Part shown: positions 17,959 through 25,849 of the stretch, piece after piece
How the letters are laid out: each line of letters begins with the position of its first letter
Position numbering within the stretch: the stretch's first letter is position 1
Origin: Pseudomonas abietaniphila
Lineage (GTDB): Bacteria > Pseudomonadota > Gammaproteobacteria > Pseudomonadales > Pseudomonadaceae
Assembly (NCBI RefSeq): GCF_039697315.1
Contig: NZ_CP155619.1
Span: 2,666,001 to 2,730,000, forward strand
DNA: 64,000 nucleotides
Reading direction: 5' to 3'
The notes under the pieces: model-generated
Told to the model about the DNA's origin: nothing
Databases searched by the model: none
What the model saw: the letters and a program-made list of their open reading frames with translations, nothing else
Made by a program: the position numbers and the translations under genes

Positions 17959-18459
17959 TCAGCACTCCGGTTTGTCGGCGGTATAGCGACGCGCCGGGTT
18001 CACTGCCGCGCCGAACTCGCGCAAGGCTTTGGCGCCGATCAGCAGCGGGTAGTTGAAGTGGCTGCGGTCGACCAGATTGACCTCGACGGTACGCTTGACG
18101 TTACCCAGGCACAGTTCCAGGTCCACCACCGGGCGCTTGGTCGGGTCGACCGGTTCATCGTCGTCTTCGCCATCGGCGCGGGCTTTGATGCGGCTGATGC
18201 GCGACACCTTGTGCTCGTAGACCTTGTTGTCGGCATCTTTCGTCGCCAGGCGGAAGCGCACCCAGTCGTCACCATCACGTTTGAACAGTTCGATGTCCTT
18301 CGCCGACAGCGACGCAGTGAGCGCGCCGGTGTCCATCTTGGCTTTGAAGGTCTCGCCGAATTCGGAGACCTGAATGTATTCGTAGCGACCATACAACGTC
18401 GGTTCGGCGGCCATGACAGGCAACGCCAGCAGGGACAGAAGCGCCAGAAGGGATTTCAC
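17959..18459 (-). CDS. retropepsin-like exported protein (Zn_protease family PF05618)
   Basis: 166 residues. A signal peptide (KSLLALLSLLALPVMA) precedes one retropepsin-like domain with the DTGA motif in FKAKMDTGALTASLSA and a second conserved block FNYPLLIGAKALREFG. The family is usually annotated as an ATP-dependent zinc protease, but the DTG motif indicates an aspartic-protease fold. It is probably periplasmic. The GTG at 18459 is chosen because GAGGAA lies 8 bases upstream; a TTG six codons earlier is the alternative. Partner or substrate unknown. Confidence 0.85.
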   Translation of the reverse strand: MKSLLALLSLLALPVMAAEPTLYGRYEYIQVSEFGETFKAKMDTGALTASLSAKDIELFKRDGDDWVRFRLATKDADNKVYEHKVSRISRIKARADGEDDDEPVDPTKRPVVDLELCLGNVKRTVEVNLVDRSHFNYPLLIGAKALREFGAAVNPARRYTADKPEC

Positions 18460-18657
18460 GTAACAGGTTCCTCGCAATGAATGGTGGCCGTCGCACGGGC
18501 CCGATTTTAGACCGCAACTTTGCCGTTCGTTCGTTCACTAAGGTAGAACACCATCCTAAGGGCCTGCGCGTGAAACATTTGTCAGCGACCGCCGGATTTG
18601 GCTCTCTGGGCATAGCTGCTTATCATTGCCAGCCCTTTTCATGACCACGAGTGATTT

Positions 18658-19551
18658 ATGCGTCACCTGCTCACCGGTATCGCCGTCACGCTGCTGCTTT
18701 TGCTCAATACCTTGGTGCTGTTCGGCCCGCTGATGGTCTTCGCGCTGCTCAAACTGGTGTTCCAGAGCGAACTGCGCGACCGCTGCTCGTGGGCGGTGAT
18801 GTGGATCGCCGAGACCTGGATCGAGATCAACAAGCTGATCTTCAAGCTGTGTATCCCGACGCGCTGGGAGATCAGCGGTCACGAGGGGCTGCGCCGCGAC
18901 ACGTCTTATCTGGTAATCAGCAACCATCAATCATGGGTAGACATCCCGGCGCTGGTCCAGGCGCTGAACCGTCGCACGCCGTTTTTCAAATTCTTCCTGA
19001 AGAGAGAGCTGATCTGGGTACCGTTCCTGGGGCTGGCATGGTGGGCGCTCGATTATCCGTTCATGAAGCGCTACACCAAGGCGTTTCTCGACAAACACCC
19101 GGAGCTCAAAGGCAAGGATCTGGAGATCACCAAAGAAGCGTGCGAGCTGTTCAAGCGCCAACCCGTCACGGTGGTGAACTACCTGGAAGGCACACGCTTC
19201 ACCCCGGTCAAACACGCCGAACAGGCCTCGCCCTATCGCTACCTGCTCAAGCCCAAGGCAGGCGGTGTGGCGTTTGTTCTTGCAGCCTTGGGTGAACAGC
19301 TGGACGCGGTGCTCGACGTGACAGTGGTCTATCCCGGCGCACGTATTCCCGGGTTCTGGGACCTGATTTCAGGTCGGGTGCCACGCGTGATCATCGACAT
19401 CCAGACCTGCGAACTCGACCCCGCACTCTGGCAAGGCGATTACGAGAACGACCCGGTGTTTCGTGAGTATGTGCAAAAGTGGGTGAATCGGTTGTGGGTA
19501 GAGAAGGATGCGCGGATTGCGGTATTGCGCGGGGATAATCCACCCATTTGA
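18658..19551 (+). CDS. 1-acyl-glycerol-3-phosphate acyltransferase-like protein (YihG-like)
   Basis: 297 residues with an N-terminal membrane anchor (GIAVTLLLLLNTLVLFGPLM) and a PlsC domain. The acyltransferase HX4D motif is NHQSWVD (near residue 91-97) and the substrate motif is EGTRF (near residue 178). Length and the start pattern fit YihG-type LPA acyltransferases, which in E. coli adjust phospholipid acyl chains. Inner-membrane, single gene. The ATG at 18658 fits the homology start; the ribosome site is weak. Confidence 0.88.
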   Translation: MRHLLTGIAVTLLLLLNTLVLFGPLMVFALLKLVFQSELRDRCSWAVMWIAETWIEINKLIFKLCIPTRWEISGHEGLRRDTSYLVISNHQSWVDIPALVQALNRRTPFFKFFLKRELIWVPFLGLAWWALDYPFMKRYTKAFLDKHPELKGKDLEITKEACELFKRQPVTVVNYLEGTRFTPVKHAEQASPYRYLLKPKAGGVAFVLAALGEQLDAVLDVTVVYPGARIPGFWDLISGRVPRVIIDIQTCELDPALWQGDYENDPVFREYVQKWVNRLWVEKDARIAVLRGDNPPI

Positions 19552-19566
19552 TGACCGCAACCTGAC

Positions 19567-19596
19567 CTGTGGGAGTGAGCAAGCTCCCTCCCACAG
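19567..19596. repeat. short REP palindrome
   Basis: CTGTGGGAGTGAGCAAGCTCCCTCCCACAG is a single collapsed palindrome of the AGCTTGCTC family, between two converging genes. Confidence 0.65.
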
Positions 19597-19624
19597 GGTT
19601 CGAGGCGACCTGCCGCAGCTTTCC

Positions 19625-20188
19625 CTACTTAGCGCCCCACACCCCGCTCAACGCCGACAACGCCGAACCGCTCGCGCCTTGCTGACCCAGGTATTGCAGG
19701 ATCACCGGCACAAACTGGCTGACCATGCCGCTGTCCATTCCCAGCGCGCTGAAGGCTTTGTTCACGTCACCCATGCTTTGCACGTTGCCCAGCGCGCTGT
19801 TGAGCACCGAGTTACTGCCGGAGTTACCGCCGAGCATGCCGCCCAGACCGCCGAGGCTGCCCAGTGCGGTGCTGCCCGACAGTTGATCGAGACCCGGCAC
19901 AGACTGGCTCAGGCTGGAGTAGTCATTGCCCGCCAGCTTGTTCTTGGCCAGCCCCAACAATGCGCCGGTACCGCCCACCGCTTGTTGCGGCGTGACATTC
20001 AATTGTGTGCCCAGCGTGTTGAGCAGCCCGGCGGCTTCCGGGGCGGCGGTGGCTTTCTGTTGTCCGCCTGTGGCGCCGGAAACAGCGTTCGCCGCATCGT
20101 TCAGGTTGAAGGCGAAGACCGGTGTTGCTGCCAGGGCCATCAAGGTCGCCAGTGCAGCGCGGCGTGCGTTTTTCATCGAAACCTTCAT
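19625..20188 (-). CDS. DUF2780 exported protein
   Basis: 187 residues. A signal peptide (RRAALATLMALAATPVFAFNL) is followed by a Gly/Ser/Leu-rich sequence that matches the DUF2780 pattern (LLNTLGTQLNVTPQQAVGGTGALLGLAKNKL, shortened here, and NKAFSALGMDSGMVSQFVPVIL). Such proteins are small helical periplasmic proteins of unknown role. The ATG at 20188 follows GAGGTGGG. An extracytoplasmic-stress-type promoter candidate lies 50-75 bases upstream. Confidence 0.85.
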   Translation of the reverse strand: MKVSMKNARRAALATLMALAATPVFAFNLNDAANAVSGATGGQQKATAAPEAAGLLNTLGTQLNVTPQQAVGGTGALLGLAKNKLAGNDYSSLSQSVPGLDQLSGSTALGSLGGLGGMLGGNSGSNSVLNSALGNVQSMGDVNKAFSALGMDSGMVSQFVPVILQYLGQQGASGSALSALSGVWGAK

Positions 20189-20238
20189 TGAACCCACCTC
20201 ATTTGCCAGAGAGCCGGCCATGGCCGGGTAAACACGCG

Positions 20239-20264
20239 TTGGACCCTTGTGCAGAGATAAGTTC
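20239..20264 (-). promoter_or_regulatory. candidate AlgU/RpoE-type promoter for the DUF2780 gene
   Basis: On the minus strand GAACTT (20264-20259) is followed after 15 bases by TCCAA (20243-20239). The AlgU consensus is GAACTT-N16/17-TCTGA, so the -35 is perfect, while the -10 and spacer are near matches. The position about 50 bases before the start codon is sensible. Confidence 0.35.
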
Positions 20265-20501
20265 CAAAGGACCGGACTTCACTGCAACTGAGAAATAGAT
20301 GCGCCGCCCTGCATCCAGTTTATAGGCGGGCAACGTATCCCTTGCACGAGCCGCGACTTTGGCGACGGCGTCGCGTGACAGGCGCTGGATTTCCCATTTC
20401 TTGAACGAGTAAAAAAGGTGGATGGAACTGCGGCTCAACCTGGACTAACCTGCCAGCATTCGGGCGACCAGCGGGGTCGTCGTCGTTTTAATGTCTGGAG
20501 A

Positions 20502-21056
20502 GTGCCCATTTCTTCTGTCGACGCCGATGAACTCCGGCAATTGCTGGCTCAGTGTTCTCTGGGTAACCGCCGCGCTTTCGAAAGCCTCTATCGCAAGGTT
20601 TCCGGGCACCTGTTCGCCGTCGCCCTTCGCTGCATGGGTCACCGCGATCAGGCTGAAGACGTGGTGCAGGAAGCCTTCGTGCGGATCTGGAACAGCGCCT
20701 CTCAGTACGATGCCCACCTGTCTGCGCCGATGACCTGGATGGTCAGCATCACCCGCAACAAGGCAATCGACCAGTTACGCAAACACCGCGAAGAGCCGCT
20801 GACCGACGAACAGGCACAGGCACTGTTCGATCAGGCGCCTTCTGCTCACGAGCAAATGGAAAGCCAGCGGGATGCCAAAGCACTGCAGCGCTGCCTCGAC
20901 ACACTCGAAGGCATGCAGCGTCAGTCGATCATCACCGCGTACTTTCATGGCGCGTCGCACGGTGATCTGGTGACACAGCTTGCCGCGCCTCTGGGTACGG
21001 TGAAATCGTGGATCCGCCGAGGTATGGAGCGTCTGCGCAGGTGCCTCGAATCATGA
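20502..21056 (+). CDS. ECF-type RNA polymerase sigma factor
   Basis: About 184 residues. Region 2 (YRKVSGHLFAVALRCMGHRDQAEDVVQEAFVRIW, shortened: AEDVVQEAFVRIW) and region 4 (SHGDLVTQLAAPLGTVKSWIRRGMERLRRC, shortened: LGTVKSWIRRGMERL) are both present. The family partner is the anti-sigma factor encoded directly behind with ATGA overlap. The start is uncertain: GTG 20502 lies only one base after GGAG, while ATT at 20508 would have ideal spacing, and the GTG at 20418 gives an extension with no family resemblance. Confidence 0.87.
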   Translation: MPISSVDADELRQLLAQCSLGNRRAFESLYRKVSGHLFAVALRCMGHRDQAEDVVQEAFVRIWNSASQYDAHLSAPMTWMVSITRNKAIDQLRKHREEPLTDEQAQALFDQAPSAHEQMESQRDAKALQRCLDTLEGMQRQSIITAYFHGASHGDLVTQLAAPLGTVKSWIRRGMERLRRCLES

Positions 21057-21727
21057 ACTATCGCCAACCCGAATTACGCCGCGCCCTGGCTGCCGATTAC
21101 GCCATCGGCCTGATGCCCTCGACCGCTCGCAGACGCTTCGAAAGCCTGCTGCTCGACGATCCGACGCTACGGGCAGAAGTGGCCCAGTGGCAGGAGCACC
21201 TGGTCGGCCTGACCACGTCCCTGGCACCTCAACCGGTCCCTGAACGGGTGTGGCAACACATCCTCGCGAGGATTGAACCGCAGCGCCTGCATGTGCCGGA
21301 AAAACGACCGTTCTGGAGCTGGATGCGCGTCACGGCCGTGGCCTGCACGCTGCTCGTCGCCGTCATCGTCGGCGTGATCTATAAGCGTGACACACCTGAC
21401 TTCAACGCCACGCTGGTCGCGTCCAACCAGCAACCCGCGCTGACCGTGCAAGCCTTTGACCGTTACCTGAAAGTCGAGCCGGTCACCGTCGCCTCCGTGG
21501 AAACCGGCCGCAGCCTGGAACTGTGGGCCATTCCGGCAGATGGCGTTCCGGTGTCGCTGGGCGTCATCCCGGACAACGGAAAAGGCCGTGTCGAGCTGAA
21601 CGAAAGCCAGCGCAAATTGCTGGGGACACAGACCACGATGGCGATCACGCTGGAACCCAAAGGTGGTTCGCCATCCGGCAAACCGACCGGGCCGGTTCTG
21701 TATAAAGGGCAGTTGGCATCGTTGTGA
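21053..21727 (+). CDS. anti-sigma factor (RskA-like, zinc-less)
   Basis: 224 residues. N-terminal anti-sigma domain (RALAADYAIGLMPSTARRRFESLL), one membrane span at about residues 101-121 (VTAVACTLLVAVIVGVIY) and a periplasmic RskA domain (SLELWAIPADGVPVSLGVIP). It would hold the preceding ECF sigma at the membrane until a signal arrives. The ATG overlaps the sigma stop codon. The regulon is unknown; the pair resembles the SigK/RskA arrangement. Confidence 0.87.
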   Translation: MNYRQPELRRALAADYAIGLMPSTARRRFESLLLDDPTLRAEVAQWQEHLVGLTTSLAPQPVPERVWQHILARIEPQRLHVPEKRPFWSWMRVTAVACTLLVAVIVGVIYKRDTPDFNATLVASNQQPALTVQAFDRYLKVEPVTVASVETGRSLELWAIPADGVPVSLGVIPDNGKGRVELNESQRKLLGTQTTMAITLEPKGGSPSGKPTGPVLYKGQLASL

Positions 21728-21733
21728 CGCCGG

Positions 21734-22402
21734 TTACGGTACAGCGACATCAATCAGCCGTTGTGGCTCGAAGATCCGGGAAAGCTGACGCGTCCAAAGC
21801 GCCGACCCCGCCTGAACGGGCGGGCGTCGGCTGAATGCATGGGCGAATTGCTCTCCATTGCGCAGCTTTTCTCGCAGGCTCGTGAGCCTGAATCCGCCTT
21901 GATGATCGCGCTCCCAATACAGCGGCTCGCTGAAATAGCGCACCCGCGTCGCCACTTCCGGCGACGCCTTGATCCCCTGCAGGTGCTGCCACCAGGACCG
22001 GTCCACAGGCGCCTTCTGCGCCTGGCGATGCGCGTGCAACGACGAGGGTGGCAATCGGGCGTGGGTGATCAGCGAGAAACCGGACAACCAGGGCGTCCAC
22101 AGATGAGAGACGCCACTGACAAAACATTCGCCCGGAGCAAAATCAGCCTCACAGTCCTTTTGCAGACGGTACGCCGGCGCGATCCGGACATGCTGCCGAT
22201 AAGCGGAGCGATAGCCGGACTGACACACCTGCTTGGGAATACCTGCCCACATGCAGGCATTGGCGTTCTCGAAGAACGCGGTGGAAGAAATCCAGCGCTG
22301 CGCATCCGGTCCCAGCTCGGCACTTGCCAATACGGCGGGCACCACAAAAAAACACGCCCCGATCCACATGAAAACCAACGTCTGTAGCGCCCGCATCAAC
22401 AT
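21734..22402 (-). CDS. DUF1190-like (YgiB-type) exported protein
   Basis: About 222 residues. An N-terminal hydrophobic segment (LQTLVFMWIGACFFVVPAVL) is followed by a Cys-containing core (ACMWAGIPKQVCQSGYRSAY, HVRIAPAYRLQKDCEADF) that recalls the DUF1190/YgiB pattern of spaced cysteines and an AP-Y motif. The C-terminal third is not recognisable. It converges with the anti-sigma gene, 6 bases away. The start at ATG 22402 is the first ATG; a TTG at 22438 extends the frame. The family call is tentative. Confidence 0.6.
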   Translation of the reverse strand: MLMRALQTLVFMWIGACFFVVPAVLASAELGPDAQRWISSTAFFENANACMWAGIPKQVCQSGYRSAYRQHVRIAPAYRLQKDCEADFAPGECFVSGVSHLWTPWLSGFSLITHARLPPSSLHAHRQAQKAPVDRSWWQHLQGIKASPEVATRVRYFSEPLYWERDHQGGFRLTSLREKLRNGEQFAHAFSRRPPVQAGSALWTRQLSRIFEPQRLIDVAVP

Positions 22403-22545
22403 GTATTGCCCACGACCTGAAAAAAACCGGGCGGACAAATAGCACGCAGAACCGACGCTCGATACAAGCCGGATCGGAAGTCAAAATTTCCCCTTCAAAT
22501 TGCAGAAATATCCTACGCGGCTAACTGCAACAGCTTACGACAGGC

Positions 22546-22578
22546 ACAAAAAAGCGACCCGAAGGTCGCCTTTTTTTC
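22546..22578 (-). terminator. rho-independent terminator of fdhA
   Basis: GCGACCCGAAGGTCGC forms a stem with A- and T-runs on both sides (AAAAAA and TTTTTTT), so it can act in both directions. It lies 16 bases downstream of fdhA. Confidence 0.85.
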
Positions 22579-22593
22579 TTGTCCCTGACGGCG

Positions 22594-23793
22594 TTAAGCC
22601 GCGCTGAACAGCTTGTGTGGGTCGATCACGAATTTCTTCGGTACGCCCGCATCGAACTCACCGTAGCCACGCGGTGCGTCGTCCAGGCTGATGACCTGCA
22701 CGCCGACCACTTCGGCGATGTTGATGCGGTCCCACATGATGGCTTGCATCAGTTGGCGGTTGTACTTCATGACCGGGGTCTGGCCGGTGTGGAAGCTATG
22801 GGATTTTGCCCAGCCCAGGCCGAAGCGGATGCTCAGGCTGCCCATTTTGGCGGCAGCGTCGACCGCACCCGGGTCTTCGGTGACGTACAGGCCGGGGATA
22901 CCGATCTTGCCGGCAACACGCACCACGCCCATCAGCGAGTTGAGGACGGTGGCCGGGGCTTCCGCCTTGACGCCAGCATGACCGTGACCACGGGCTTCGA
23001 AGCCCACGGCATCGACGGCGCAGTCCACTTCAGGCTCGCCCAGCAATGCCGCGATCTGTTCGTGCAGCGGAGTGTCCTTGGACAGGTCGGCGATTTCAAA
23101 GCCCTGTGCCTTGGCGTGAGCCAGACGCACCGGGTTGACGTCACCCACGATGACCACTGCAGCGCCAAGCAGACGCGCCGAAGCAGCAGCCGCCAGACCA
23201 ACAGGGCCTGCACCGGCGATGTACACCGAACTGCCAGGGCCGACGCCGGCCGTCACTGCGCCGTGGTAACCGGTTGGCAGGATGTCCGAGAGGCAAGTCA
23301 GGTCGCGGATCTTTTCCATCGCCTTGTCACGATCAGGCAGTTTGAGCAGGTTGAAGTCGGCATAGGGCACCAGCACGTATTCAGCCTGGCCACCGGTCCA
23401 GTCGCCCATGTCGACATAGCCGTAAGCACCGCCAGGACGGGCCGGGTTGACGGTCAGGCACACGCCGGTGTGTTGCTCTTTGCACGAGCGGCACAAACCA
23501 CAGGCGACGTTGAACGGAACCGATACCAGGTCGCCGATTTTCAGGTTTTCGACACCGCTGCCCATTTCGATCACCTCACCGGTGATCTCGTGACCGAGTA
23601 CCAGGCCGACCTGGGCAGTGGTACGACCGCGGACCATGTGTTGGTCCGAGCCGCAGATGTTGGTGGATACGACGCGCAGGATGACACCGTGCTCAATCTT
23701 CTTGCCGCGCGGGTCCTGCATTTTTGGATAGTCAATTTTCTGTACTTCGACCTTGCCAGCGCCGAGATACACCACACCACGATTACCAGACAT
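22594..23793 (-). CDS. fdhA: glutathione-independent formaldehyde dehydrogenase
   Basis: 399 residues, zinc-dependent medium-chain dehydrogenase/reductase of the P. putida FDH type with tightly bound NAD. Catalytic zinc site in NICGSDQHMV and GHEITGEVIEMG, structural zinc cysteines in CGLCRSCKEQHTGVC, cofactor motif VYIAGAGPVGLAAAASARLLG. It oxidises the formaldehyde released by oxidative demethylation of dimethylglycine and sarcosine. It is the last gene of the glyA-soxBDAG-purU-fdhA series, separated from purU by a palindromic repeat. ATG follows GAGGTGAAAGC. Confidence 0.96.
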   Translation of the reverse strand: MSGNRGVVYLGAGKVEVQKIDYPKMQDPRGKKIEHGVILRVVSTNICGSDQHMVRGRTTAQVGLVLGHEITGEVIEMGSGVENLKIGDLVSVPFNVACGLCRSCKEQHTGVCLTVNPARPGGAYGYVDMGDWTGGQAEYVLVPYADFNLLKLPDRDKAMEKIRDLTCLSDILPTGYHGAVTAGVGPGSSVYIAGAGPVGLAAAASARLLGAAVVIVGDVNPVRLAHAKAQGFEIADLSKDTPLHEQIAALLGEPEVDCAVDAVGFEARGHGHAGVKAEAPATVLNSLMGVVRVAGKIGIPGLYVTEDPGAVDAAAKMGSLSIRFGLGWAKSHSFHTGQTPVMKYNRQLMQAIMWDRINIAEVVGVQVISLDDAPRGYGEFDAGVPKKFVIDPHKLFSAA

Positions 23794-23950
23794 GCTTTCA
23801 CCTCGCTGAATTGTTTTTATGGATGCAGCTGTGTAACGGAGAAATGCGTTGCTTGGTGTTGCGGCAACGCACTGGTTGCTCTGGGGTGTTGCGTTTGTTG
23901 CTGAAGGCTGACTTAAGCGCTGCTGACTTCCATCTGGCCACGCCCAAATC

Positions 23951-24041
23951 CTGTGGGAGCGAATTCATTCGCGATTGGCCGATACATCCGACGCATTTCC
24001 ATCTGATGTAACCATTTTCGCGAATGAATTCGCTCCCACAG
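23951..24041. repeat. REP-type palindrome pair, GAATTCATTCGCGA family
   Basis: CTGTGGGAGCGAATTCATTC mirrored by CGCGAATGAATTCGCTCCCA. It is located between purU and fdhA inside the sarcosine gene series. Confidence 0.87.
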
Positions 24042-24062
24042 GTGGTCATGCTCGCCTACAGA

Positions 24063-24920
24063 TCACAGGACCACCGTCCTGTTGGCGTTCAGGAACACGC
24101 GCCGTTCAATGTGATAACCCACCGCCCGGGCCAGGGTCAGGCCTTCGATGTCGCGGCCCTTGGCGATCAGGTCCTCAGGATAGTGGCTGTGGTCCACCAC
24201 CTCGACGCCCTGGGCGATGATCGGACCTTCATCCAGATCGTTGTTGATGTAATGCGCGGTCGCACCGACCAGTTTCACGCCCTTGTTGTAGGCCTGGTGG
24301 TAAGGCTTGGCGCCCTTGAAACCTGGCAACAACGAGTGGTGAATGTTGATCGCGCGGCCGTCGAGCTTGCGGCACAACTCGGGCGACAGCACTTGCATGT
24401 AGCGGGCAAGCACCACCAGCTCAGCCCCTGTGTCTTCGATCACCTGCATCACCTTGGCTTCCTGCGAAGGTTTGTCGTTAGGGTCGAGGGGGAAATGGTA
24501 GTAGGGAATGTCGTGCCAGCGCGCCAAAGGTTCGAGATCGGGGTGGTTGGACACCACCGCGACGACGTCCATCGACAACTGGTTGATGCGCTGGCGGTAG
24601 AGCAGGTCGTTGAGACAGTGATCGGCCTTGGAGACCATGATCACGACTTTTGGCCGGTAGTTCGGTGCTGTCAGCTCGAAGATCATGCCGAACGCTTCAC
24701 CGCGCTCAGCCAGGCCTGCCCGGAAAGAAGCCTCATCGAAGCCGTCCGGCTGACGGAATTCGACACGAATGAAAAAACGGCTGGAGAGCCGGTCATCGAA
24801 CGAATGGTGCTCGGTAACGTAGCAGCCCTGCTCGAACAGGTAACGCGTCACCGCGTCCACCGTGCCCAGTACGCTCGGGCAGTCGGCAGTCAAAATCCAG
24901 GTATCGGGGGCGCGGCTCAT
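24063..24920 (-). CDS. purU: formyltetrahydrofolate deformylase
   Basis: 285 residues. N-terminal ACT domain (WILTADCPSVLGTVDAVTRYL) and a formyltransferase-like catalytic domain with IPYYHFPLDPNDKP, NIHHSLLPGFKGAKPYHQAY and VGATAHYINNDLDEGPIIAQ, which hold the catalytic Asn-His-Asp set. It hydrolyses 10-formyl-THF to formate and THF. Here it recycles the C1-folate formed by sarcosine oxidase. The ATG at 24920 follows GAGGAACACCCC. The P. aeruginosa counterpart is the purU copy in the sox cluster. Confidence 0.96.
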   Translation of the reverse strand: MSRAPDTWILTADCPSVLGTVDAVTRYLFEQGCYVTEHHSFDDRLSSRFFIRVEFRQPDGFDEASFRAGLAERGEAFGMIFELTAPNYRPKVVIMVSKADHCLNDLLYRQRINQLSMDVVAVVSNHPDLEPLARWHDIPYYHFPLDPNDKPSQEAKVMQVIEDTGAELVVLARYMQVLSPELCRKLDGRAINIHHSLLPGFKGAKPYHQAYNKGVKLVGATAHYINNDLDEGPIIAQGVEVVDHSHYPEDLIAKGRDIEGLTLARAVGYHIERRVFLNANRTVVL

Positions 24921-24938
24921 GGGGTGTTCCTCTGATCG

Positions 24939-25046
24939 GATCGTTCCCACGCTCTGCGTGGGAATGCAGTTCAGGACGCTCCGCGTCCTTCACATGGGAC
25001 GCGGAGCGTCCCGGGATGCGTTCCCACGCGGAGCGAGGGAACGATC
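24939..25046. repeat. long dispersed repeat (GATCGTTCCCACGCT family)
   Basis: A 108-base element with outer ends GATCGTTCCC and GGGAACGATC, and an inner stem GGACGCTCCGCGTCC / GGGACGCGGAGCGTCCC. A second copy of the same design is at 53531-53639. It lies between soxG and purU. Confidence 0.75.
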
Positions 25047-25051
25047 AGTGC

Positions 25052-25684
25052 TTATGCCGCGACGCCCAGGCCGTATTCAGCACTCGCGTCCTGCAGCCAC
25101 AGCCACCAGTAATCGGCGAAGCTGCGGCGAATCACCAGTTCCCAGGTCTCTTCACCGGTACGACGGATCACCAGTTGCGACTTGGCGAACACGGTGCCGA
25201 CTGCCTTGCCGACCGGAAAGTTGCTCGGGTGGACGTCATAGCTGGTGGATTTCATCAGCACTTCGCGGACCTTCGGGCCGGTCAGTTCCAGCAGCGATTG
25301 ACCGCCGCTGACGTTGACCACCTGAATATGCAGCCCGGCCAGTGCTTCACGCAGTTTCTGCTCGACGGCGAATTCTTCGCCGGTCGGTACGATCAGCAGC
25401 CACTCATCCGGCCCCATCCATTGAATCGAGCTGTCGCCACTGCTCACCAGCGCCAGCGCGCCTGGCAATTCCATGCCCAGCGCTTTGTGGACGCCAGCGG
25501 CGAAGGCTGGATCGTGGGCGTCGCCACGAATAGTCAGGTGGCCCAGCAATTTTTTCTCGCGCAGCACCACACCCGGGTTGGTGCGGCCTTTGCCGACCAG
25601 GCTTTTCAGGTCGGCGTGAAACAGAGGCGACTCGACTTTGACGTCGGTCGTGGGCCGCTGTTGGAAAACGTTGGCTGTGGTCAT
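25052..25684 (-). CDS. soxG: sarcosine oxidase gamma subunit
   Basis: 210 residues. GcvT-like fold with the family stretches KLLGHLTIRGDAHDPAFAAG, DSSIQWMGPDEWLLIVPTG, VVNVSGGQSLLELTGP and CAAX-less C-terminus ending AEYGLGVAA. It is the smallest structural partner next to the alpha subunit in heterotetrameric sarcosine oxidase (alpha, beta, gamma, delta), needed for assembly. It lies 165 bases behind soxA, with a palindromic repeat in the gap that may stabilise or separate the upstream message. Confidence 0.94.
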   Translation of the reverse strand: MTTANVFQQRPTTDVKVESPLFHADLKSLVGKGRTNPGVVLREKKLLGHLTIRGDAHDPAFAAGVHKALGMELPGALALVSSGDSSIQWMGPDEWLLIVPTGEEFAVEQKLREALAGLHIQVVNVSGGQSLLELTGPKVREVLMKSTSYDVHPSNFPVGKAVGTVFAKSQLVIRRTGEETWELVIRRSFADYWWLWLQDASAEYGLGVAA

Positions 25685-25727
25685 AGAGCACCTGTGTTGA
25701 ATTCTGTTGTGTTGCCGAAGCGCCTCA

Positions 25728-25818
25728 CTGTAGGAGCGCGCTTGCCCGCGAATTCGGTGTGTCAGTCACCATCGATGTATCTGATCTGACGCATTCGCGG
25801 GCAAGCGCGCTCCTACAG
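25728..25818. repeat. REP-type palindrome pair, GCGCTTGCCCGCGA family
   Basis: CTGTAGGAGCGCGCTTGCCC and its mirror GGGCAAGCGCGCTCCTACAG. It lies within the sox operon between soxA and soxG. The only sister copy in the window is at 33476. Confidence 0.87.
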
Positions 25819-25849
25819 GTCAAAACCGTTGGAGCGAACTTTCGCCCTC

